This document shows positions 58,007 through 64,000 of a DNA stretch of 64,000 nucleotides, in pieces. The position numbers and the translations under genes are program-made. The notes under the pieces were generated by a model that saw only the letters and a list, made by a program, of their open reading frames with translations, was not told the origin of the DNA and searched no databases. This DNA is from Burkholderiales bacterium (lineage in GTDB: Bacteria; Pseudomonadota; Gammaproteobacteria; Burkholderiales; Burkholderiaceae_E). Location of the stretch: assembly GCA_026399875.1 (NCBI GenBank), contig JAPLQF010000025.1, forward strand, positions 186,001 to 250,000. Reading direction: 5' to 3'. Each line of letters starts with the position of its first letter. Position 1 is the stretch's first letter.

Positions 58007-59230
58007 ATGTCTCTGATCCAGACTGTTCCCGGTTCTGATTTCCGCGACGCGGCATCGTCTGGTGCCGGTCGCCCCAGCGCGCGAACCCTCGAGATTTTGC
58101 ACACGCTGGTCGGGTTCGATACCGTCAGCCGCAATTCCAACCTCGGGCTCATCGAATGGGTTCGCGATGAACTGGCGAGGCTGGGGGTGGCGTCTCGCCT
58201 GACCTGGGATCCTGATCGGCGCAAGGCCAATCTGTTCGCCACTCTGGGCGATGGCCGAGCGCCAGGCATCGTGCTCTCGGGGCATACAGACGTGGTGCCG
58301 GTTGACGGCCAGGACTGGCATAGCGATCCGTTCAAGCTCACCGAGCGTGACGGCAAGCTCTTCGGGCGTGGCACCGCCGACATGAAGGGCTATATCGCGA
58401 GCGCGTTGGCTGCGGCGCCGGCCATCCTTCAGGCCAATCTGCCGAGCGCGGTGCACTTTGCATTCTCGTATGACGAAGAGGTCGGATGCTTCGGCGTGCA
58501 CGAGCTCATCAAGGATCTGCAGGAAGCGGGCATTCAGCCGGCGGGATGCATTGTGGGTGAGCCGACGCTCATGCAACCGGTGGTGTCGCACAAAGGCACC
58601 TGGCGACTGCGCTGCTGTTTCAGGGGGCGCGAAGCTCACTCCGCCATGCCCACCCATGGTGTCAATGCGGTGGAATACGCAGCGCAGCTGGTGGTGTTCA
58701 TGCGTGAGGTGGCCGCGCGCTTCGTGCGAGACGAGCCGCGTGATGAGGGTTTTCCTGTGCCCTTCAGCACCATCCAGACCACCACCATTGCCGGTGGCAC
58801 CGCTCAGAATATCGTGCCGAATCATTGCGAGCTGACTGTCGATCTGCGCACCATGCCTGGCACCTCGTTTGAGACCCTGCATGCCCAGATCCGTGACTTC
58901 GCCGCCCAGCTCGATGCGCAGATGAAACGCGAGTCACCCGAGACCGGCTGCGAGGTGGAGTTTCTCGCTGGCGTGCCGGCTTTCGTTGTGCAAGACACAG
59001 CGCCGATCGTGAACTACGCGCGCCGGCTCGCGCGCACACAGGGTGCGGGCAAGGTGACCTTCGGTACCGAAGCCGGCATCTTCTCCGAGGCAGGCATTCC
59101 GACTGTCATCATCGGGCCAGGCAGCATTGACGACGCGCACCGACCTGATGAGTTTGTGTCGCTGCAGCAGCTTGCCGACTGCGACACCTTCATGCAGCGG
59201 CTGATTGAATCGAAGTTCGACTGGCGCTGA
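58007..59230 (+). CDS. argE: Acetylornithine deacetylase (M20)
   Basis: A 407-residue dizinc M20 enzyme from the ATG at 58007; an upstream frame start is not family-like. Motifs are LSGHTDVVPVDGQDW, FGRGTADMKGY, FSYDEEVGCFG, IVGEPTLMQPVV, KGTWRLRCCFRGREAHS and FGTEAGIF. It resembles ArgE, which releases acetate from N-acetylornithine in arginine synthesis; related M20 deacetylases cannot be excluded. No other arg genes are nearby, so the pathway assignment is by similarity only. Confidence 0.9.
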   Translation: MSLIQTVPGSDFRDAASSGAGRPSARTLEILHTLVGFDTVSRNSNLGLIEWVRDELARLGVASRLTWDPDRRKANLFATLGDGRAPGIVLSGHTDVVPVDGQDWHSDPFKLTERDGKLFGRGTADMKGYIASALAAAPAILQANLPSAVHFAFSYDEEVGCFGVHELIKDLQEAGIQPAGCIVGEPTLMQPVVSHKGTWRLRCCFRGREAHSAMPTHGVNAVEYAAQLVVFMREVAARFVRDEPRDEGFPVPFSTIQTTTIAGGTAQNIVPNHCELTVDLRTMPGTSFETLHAQIRDFAAQLDAQMKRESPETGCEVEFLAGVPAFVVQDTAPIVNYARRLARTQGAGKVTFGTEAGIFSEAGIPTVIIGPGSIDDAHRPDEFVSLQQLADCDTFMQRLIESKFDWR

Positions 59231-59259
59231 CCTTGCCCTCGCGCAGGCAGATGCCTGCG

Positions 59260-60441
59260 TCAGGTCGCCTGCAGCACCCTGTCTTTTAACGCCTGCTGGA
59301 TCCGATCCTCGGTGACACCTGCCTCGCGAAGCACTTCGAGTGTGTGCTCGCCGATGGCCGGTGCGGGTCTGCGCACGCTTGCCTTCCAGCCCGATGCGCG
59401 TGCCGGAAATCCCAGCTCGCGCATCGGCCCGATGCCCGGCTGGTCGACCTCGGCGATCAGCCCCAGATGCTTGACCTGATCGTCTTCGAAGACTTGCGGG
59501 AACTCGTAGACCGGCCCGGCTGCGATTGATGCGGCCTCCATGCGATCGACCCAATCGTCTGTCAGTCGCGAGCGGAAGATCGGGTCGATGCGCGCGCGCA
59601 GGGCAGGGTGATTGGCGATGCGTTCTGCATTGCTCGCAAAGGCCGGGTCAAGGCCAAGCGGCGAGTCGCCCAGTGCATCGCAAAAGCGGCCCCATTGCGC
59701 CGGATTGAGCAGCGTGATGCTGATGAGCCCGTCTTTCGTCTCGAACACCTCAGCCGGACAGACCACTGCATTGCGATTGCCGGCGCGCGCGGGCACAACG
59801 CCGCCGGTCAGGTAGTTGGCCGCCGGGTCGGGCAGCAGGCCTAACGCCGACGACAGCAGGTTGACGTCGATGTGCTGGCCCTGACCGGTCCGCAGGCGGT
59901 GGACCAGCGCCGCGTTGATCATCGCGAACGCCATATAGGAGCTGGCCGCATCGGCCATCGAGCCTCCCGGGCGCAACGGCGGCCCGCCGGGTACGCCGGT
60001 GAGGGCACTGATGCCACTCATGCCGAGCGCCACGCCGTTGTAGCCCGGCTTGTGACCCTTCGGGCCGTCCTGTCCGAAACCCGAAACCGACGCATAAATG
60101 ATCGCCGGGTTGAGCGCGCGCACCGCCTGGTAGCCGAGACCCATCTCGGCGGCAGTGCCGGGCAGGAAGTTCTCGATGACCACATCGGCGCGCGCCGCCA
60201 GGATCAGCGCGAGATCGCGGCCCTCGGGTTTTTTCAGGTCGATCGCGATGCCGCGCTTGTTCCGGTTCACCGCCGCGAAGGCCGGGCTGATGCCGTCCTT
60301 GCCGCCGATGTGGCGCATGTCGTCGCCAGCACCAGGCCGCTCGACTTTGATCACATCCGCGCCGAGATCGGCGAGCAGCATTCCGCAATAGGGTCCCGCG
60401 ATGACGCGCGACAGATCGAGAACCTTGATTCCTTCGAGCAT
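59260..60441 (-). CDS. CaiB/BaiF family CoA-transferase
   Basis: Class III CoA-transferase, 393 residues from the ATG at 60441 (MLEGIKVLDLSRVIAGPYCG); an earlier ATG at 60495 adds unlike residues. Family features are ADLGADVIKVERPG, IENFLPG, YASVSGFGQDGP and the region GGSMADAASSYMAF, near the expected catalytic Asp. Formyl-CoA, carnitine or succinyl-CoA type transfer is possible; the acids are unknown. It is convergent with argE, 29 bases apart. Confidence 0.92.
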   Translation of the reverse strand: MLEGIKVLDLSRVIAGPYCGMLLADLGADVIKVERPGAGDDMRHIGGKDGISPAFAAVNRNKRGIAIDLKKPEGRDLALILAARADVVIENFLPGTAAEMGLGYQAVRALNPAIIYASVSGFGQDGPKGHKPGYNGVALGMSGISALTGVPGGPPLRPGGSMADAASSYMAFAMINAALVHRLRTGQGQHIDVNLLSSALGLLPDPAANYLTGGVVPARAGNRNAVVCPAEVFETKDGLISITLLNPAQWGRFCDALGDSPLGLDPAFASNAERIANHPALRARIDPIFRSRLTDDWVDRMEAASIAAGPVYEFPQVFEDDQVKHLGLIAEVDQPGIGPMRELGFPARASGWKASVRRPAPAIGEHTLEVLREAGVTEDRIQQALKDRVLQAT

Positions 60442-60543
60442 GGTGACCTGATGGTGAGTGTCGGTAGGGTTGCGGGCATGATAGCTGCGATCCAAAAGAC
60501 TGATGGCGGCGCGACGCTCGTCTTTTTCAGGACCCGACCTGGC

Positions 60544-60813
60544 TCAACTGTCGCCAAAGAGGTCGTTCAGTCTCTTCGCTGTGCTTGCATCGGCAGAGTG
60601 TGCCAAGGGAGTGCCTTTCGGGTATTCATCCGCGATCCGGTCCTCCCAGTAGGTTGCCGGATTGGGTGAACTGCATAGCCGCCGATAGACCTCTTCCGGC
60701 ACATTCTTGTAGGCGGTGACGGTCTTGTTGTCCCAATGCAGTTCGAGTTGGCGCGCGGCGCTGTTGTAGTCGGCCTTTCTGATTCGACCGCTGTTGAAGG
60801 TCATGGTGGGCAT
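60544..60813 (-). CDS. KTSC domain protein
   Basis: An 89-residue protein of the KTSC family. SGRIRKADYNSAARQLELHW, TVTAYKNVPEEVYRRL and ATYWEDRIADEYP match the domain. The family is small and of unknown function; some members lie near toxin-antitoxin or phage genes. It precedes the CoA-transferase gene on the same strand by about 100 bases. Confidence 0.82.
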   Translation of the reverse strand: MPTMTFNSGRIRKADYNSAARQLELHWDNKTVTAYKNVPEEVYRRLCSSPNPATYWEDRIADEYPKGTPLAHSADASTAKRLNDLFGDS

Positions 60814-61019
60814 GCTTGTCTCACTGGCGATGGTCGGGTTTCGGCTGCACGAACATCGTCACTCTAACGCGCTGGCGCGGCTGACATGACCACGACGACA
60901 AGCCTGTGGCTTGCGGTCTGCGGTCTGCGTGTCGAGATAGTATTGGGGCCTGCGGTCGGATGAGACTCGACAAGCCGTTTCGTTCAGCAGCGGCTCATCA
61001 GACAACGACCCATCCACCC

Positions 61020-61712
61020 ATGTCGGAGACAGTGATGCAATTTGATGATGTCGTTCAGGGACGCCGCAGCATCCGCGGATATCTCAAGAAGCCGGTGCCG
61101 AGGTCGCTGATTCGGGAAGTCCTGGAGGTTGCGATGCGTGCCCCGACCTCGCTCAATACTCAGCCCTGGAATTTCTATGTTGTCACTGGCGATGTGCTCG
61201 ATCGCATCCGCAAGGGCAATGTCGAGCGCAACCTGGCCGGTGTGCCTGATTCGCGCGAATTCCGCATGGGCCCGGGCTATGACGGTGTCCATCGCGAGCG
61301 GCAGATCGGTATTGCCAAGCAGTTGTTCGCTGCGATGGGTATCGAGCGCGACAACAAGGAAAAGCGCCAGGACTGGGTGCTGCGCGGCTTTCGCCAGTTC
61401 GATGCGCCGGTCTCGATCGTCGTGACCTACGACCGCTCCATCCAAGGCAGCGACATTGCACCCTTCGACTGCGGAGGCGTGGTCAATGCTCTGGTCAATA
61501 CCGCCTGGTCGCGTGGGCTCGGCTGCGTCATCAACAGCCAGGGCATCATGCAGTCACCCGTCGTGCGCGCCGAAGCCGGTATCCCCGACGATCAGGTGAT
61601 TCAGACCTGTGTGGCGATGGGCTGGCCGGACGATACCTTTCCGGCCAACGCGGTGGTGTCGCAGCGCAAATCGGTCGATGAAGCCGCGGTATTTGTCGGC
61701 TTCACCGACTGA
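61020..61712 (+). CDS. Nitroreductase family protein
   Basis: FMN-dependent reductase of 230 residues. FDDVVQGRRSIRGY and APTSLNTQPWNFYVV supply FMN contacts, and GLGCVINSQGIM and MGWPDD are typical. The ATG at 61020 (MSETVMQFD) is preferred over a longer frame. The natural substrate may be a quinone or other conjugated acceptor. Its end overlaps the convergent alkyl-sulfatase-like gene by 11 bases. Confidence 0.92.
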   Translation: MSETVMQFDDVVQGRRSIRGYLKKPVPRSLIREVLEVAMRAPTSLNTQPWNFYVVTGDVLDRIRKGNVERNLAGVPDSREFRMGPGYDGVHRERQIGIAKQLFAAMGIERDNKEKRQDWVLRGFRQFDAPVSIVVTYDRSIQGSDIAPFDCGGVVNALVNTAWSRGLGCVINSQGIMQSPVVRAEAGIPDDQVIQTCVAMGWPDDTFPANAVVSQRKSVDEAAVFVGFTD

Positions 61713-63447
61713 GCGAAGGATGATCGAAGCAGGCCAGCGCAGTCCTGGCCTCGCTCCAGTTGCCGCGGGTCATGGTGATCTTGCCCGCAGCGAAGGCCTC
61801 GTCGACGCTTGATTTGCCGGCCAGCACCTGGCCCCAGTCCTGAGGCGAAATGCGCCAGGCGATGGTCGCCCCTTCGCCAGATGTCGGGATGGCGACGCCT
61901 CGGCGAATGTGCAGTCCGACCCGAATGTCGCCACCAAAGTCCACGCCGAATTCGCAATCGAGAGCGCTTGCCGGTTCGGGATCAAGCAGGACACGCAAGA
62001 CCTTGATCGAGTTTTCGGGTGCATCCGCCACCTCAGGGGCCCGAAAGCTGTGTCCCCTCAGGCGAGCGAATTCGAGCCGACCCTCCAGTTCGAGGGCGCG
62101 GGTCGCGCACCAGTTTCGGACGTTGGCTGAGGTGGTGCGCTGAGAGATCGTGCGCAGCACCGCAGCCAATTGAGCGCGTTCTTCAGGCGAGCCGCCATCG
62201 GCCCGACCGTGCGTCCCCGGCTGCGATCTGACCAACCAGCTTGCGAGTTCCAGTGCCCAGCGCACATCGTCGCCGGCGAGCGCCTCGATCGATTGCTGTC
62301 GCACCGCATCACGTCCGCCGAAGCCGGCGATCAGTCGATTGGCACGCTCCAGCGGCGGCATCGGAAAGAGCGACGACTCGACACCATCGAACCAGCCGAT
62401 CAGGCCAGTCTGGATCTGGCGTACATGGTGCTCGACCAGGCCATAGAACTGCTGCGTGAAGTAAGTGCGCTTGAAGCGCTCGGGCAGTTGCACGAACTGC
62501 GTGAGCTCATCGGCCGACAGGCCTTTGTTGAGTCCGCGAACCGTCTGGTCCCACAGGAACTGGATTGCATCTCGGTAGTCGGTCACCACTGCCTTGATTT
62601 GCTCAGCCCCCGACAGCGCCGGGCCATGAGCCCCGACCAGATGCTCGGCATTCAGTGCGTTGAGGTGGTCCAGGCCGGCAAGGAGCACTCTCGGGTCGCG
62701 ATATTCCTCGCCTCTGATCGCAAAAACGTTGAAGAGCGCCGGCCACACAAGATTGTTGACCGCGACACCGAGCTGCGGAAACCAGATCGTCACCGAGTCA
62801 TCGGCGTCTGAGGAAGCCGGCATGAACTCGACCTGAAGGCCTGCGATCGTGGCCGAGGTGGGCGTATCAAAGACGTTTGTGGGCGCAACGAAGCCGGTCG
62901 TGAACGGCGCATGTGCCGGATTGCGAAAGAAAGGCCCCAGGCCCACGCTGACCACGCCGTCGGGGCCGTCAAGCGGCAACCTGATGCCAAACTGCTGCAC
63001 CAGACCTCGCTGGTACATCGGTGCGATTTCGCCACCGGTGCGGCGTCGATTGGTGACGACCCTGGCGTGCGACCAGATCGGCAGCGACTCGCTGCCGGGT
63101 ATGGCGGCGGTGCCGGCCACATAGTGAAAATGCGTGTAAATCACGGCGACGATCGGTGCGTCGGTTTTTTCGCGCAGACGGTCGATGGCGCACTGCATTT
63201 CCTGGATCGACTCGCCGGTGTCGATCGCGATCAGTCCTTGCGGCCCTTGTACGAAAGTCTGGTTCGACAGGCCGTTGCCAACGAAGCTCCAGACCCCCTC
63301 GCGGACTTCCTCAAAACGCTCGGCAACTCGGCTTGCCTGCTCGATCGCCAGTCGGTGTGCGCGCTGGCCTTGCGGCCCGATGCCTGTCGCGGTGTCGTCC
63401 GGCGCGAAGCTTGCCGCCAGGTCATTGCGTGTCGTCATTTTCGTCAT
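61702..63447 (-). CDS. Alkyl-sulfatase-like MBL-fold protein with altered metal site
   Basis: A 581-residue protein with the layout of SdsA1/BDS1 alkyl sulfatases. An MBL domain (residues 45-290) is followed by the alkyl-sulfatase dimerisation domain (RSQPGTHGRADGG region) and a C-terminal SCP2-like domain. The MBL motif, usually THxHxDH, reads THFHYVA (residues 105-111), so the Asp and third His are absent. Later ligand regions also differ (NNLVWPALFNVF for the usual AENATHTL-like stretch), though RGEEYRD and VGAHGP remain. It may be a divergent hydrolase or a non-catalytic relative. It lies upstream of the MDR gene's convergent side on the same strand. Confidence 0.85.
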   Translation of the reverse strand: MTKMTTRNDLAASFAPDDTATGIGPQGQRAHRLAIEQASRVAERFEEVREGVWSFVGNGLSNQTFVQGPQGLIAIDTGESIQEMQCAIDRLREKTDAPIVAVIYTHFHYVAGTAAIPGSESLPIWSHARVVTNRRRTGGEIAPMYQRGLVQQFGIRLPLDGPDGVVSVGLGPFFRNPAHAPFTTGFVAPTNVFDTPTSATIAGLQVEFMPASSDADDSVTIWFPQLGVAVNNLVWPALFNVFAIRGEEYRDPRVLLAGLDHLNALNAEHLVGAHGPALSGAEQIKAVVTDYRDAIQFLWDQTVRGLNKGLSADELTQFVQLPERFKRTYFTQQFYGLVEHHVRQIQTGLIGWFDGVESSLFPMPPLERANRLIAGFGGRDAVRQQSIEALAGDDVRWALELASWLVRSQPGTHGRADGGSPEERAQLAAVLRTISQRTTSANVRNWCATRALELEGRLEFARLRGHSFRAPEVADAPENSIKVLRVLLDPEPASALDCEFGVDFGGDIRVGLHIRRGVAIPTSGEGATIAWRISPQDWGQVLAGKSSVDEAFAAGKITMTRGNWSEARTALACFDHPSLSR

Positions 63448-63471
63448 TTCCGAGGTCTCCGTGTGATTCGT

Positions 63472-63999
63472 TCAGACAGCGCAGACCTGGACCAGTCTCT
63501 TGCCGAGTGCGTCGCCCTTGAGCATTCCGAGCAGTGCCGTGGGTGCCTGTTCGATGCCATGGACAATGTCTTCGTGAAAGGTCATCTCGCCGGCATTGAA
63601 CCAGGGCGCAGCACGCAGCTGGTAGGCCGGCAGTTTATGTACATGGTCATAGACGATGTAGCCGGTCATCACGATGCGCTTGGACACCATCAGCTGCATG
63701 CCGCGAACGCCCGGATCCTTGACTTCGTTATAGCGCGAGATCATGCCGCACAGCGGAAAGCGTGCCGCGACATTCGCATGCCGCAGCGCGGCCTCAAGCG
63801 TTGTACCACCGACATTGTCCAGATAGACATCGATGCCCTTGGGGCACAGCTCGCTCAGGGCGTCGTCCATGTCGCGGGTCTTGTAATTGAAGGCGGCGTC
63901 GTAGCCGCAATGCTTGAGCACGAAGTCGACCTTGTCGTCGCTGCCCACCGAACCGACGACGCGCGCGCCGGCGCGCTTGGCGAACTGCCCGGCGAGTTG
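63472..63999 (-). CDS. MDR-family NADP-dependent oxidoreductase (5' end outside window)
   Basis: Only the C-terminal part lies in the window; the frame runs off the right edge. It begins GQFAKRAGARVVGSVGSDDK and has FNYKTRDMDDALSELCPKGIDVYLDNVGG and GMISRYNEV. This places it in the medium-chain reductases of the leukotriene-B4/CurA group, which reduce enones with NADPH. Its start is missing. It lies 24 bases upstream of the MBL gene on the same strand, which suggests co-transcription. Confidence 0.9.
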   Translation of the reverse strand, partial: QLAGQFAKRAGARVVGSVGSDDKVDFVLKHCGYDAAFNYKTRDMDDALSELCPKGIDVYLDNVGGTTLEAALRHANVAARFPLCGMISRYNEVKDPGVRGMQLMVSKRIVMTGYIVYDHVHKLPAYQLRAAPWFNAGEMTFHEDIVHGIEQAPTALLGMLKGDALGKRLVQVCAV

Positions 64000-64000
64000 C

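Overview
GC-rich proteobacterial chromosome segment, most likely from a betaproteobacterium of the order Burkholderiales. The assignment rests on gene order and product similarity read by eye, not on a database search. Two blocks match my recollection of that order: pyrG-kdsA-DUF1330-eno-ftsB at the left end, and cysS-alkA-accA-tilS-lysC-tRNA-Ser(GCU) in the middle. The trpS/dapA/bamC/MBL set also fits.

Layout. 1-9.2 kb: CTP and KDO synthesis, enolase, the divisome protein FtsB, the redox chaperone Hsp33, a gamma-carbonic-anhydrase-like protein, a DUF455 ferritin-like protein, then a coupled hydrolase/PHP/Sua5-like run. 9.2-17.5 kb: trpS, a membrane GGDEF-EAL protein, a methyltransferase, dapA-bamC, an MBL hydrolase and an alanine-rich lipoprotein. 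17.6-27.9 kb: an unknown gene with a RoxA-type ribosomal oxygenase, a divergent FKBP isomerase, then a minus-strand run FIST - hybrid histidine kinase - mutS - metallophosphoesterase. 28.1-34.9 kb: GNAT, suhB, a sodium/solute symporter, trmJ, cysE, lpxH, a periplasmic cyclophilin and a TPR protein. 34.9-40.9 kb: cysS to tRNA-Ser.

From the tRNA onward the content looks accessory. There are a PaiB-like flavin protein, an SMP-30 family protein, a GFA-fold protein, an exported histidine phosphatase, a TRIC-type channel and a LON-domain protein. Formate-THF ligase, an M20 peptidase, a complete TRAP transporter (P-Q-M), an MFS exporter and a decayed sugE-like gene follow. The right end has an exported methyltransferase, a two-gene ABC exporter, argE, a CoA-transferase, a KTSC protein, a nitroreductase, an alkyl-sulfatase-like MBL protein and a truncated MDR oxidoreductase. 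Both ends of the window cut through genes.

The most notable points are an apparent frameshift separating the conserved N-terminus of the FIST-associated hybrid kinase from its body, and an alkyl-sulfatase-like protein lacking several metal ligands. Others are a degenerate EAL domain, a sugE pseudogene with an in-frame TAG, an alanine-rich helical lipoprotein, and several genes joined through TTGA or ATGA overlaps. I found no CRISPR array, intact insertion sequence, prophage or rRNA, and nothing I would call with confidence a wholly new system.
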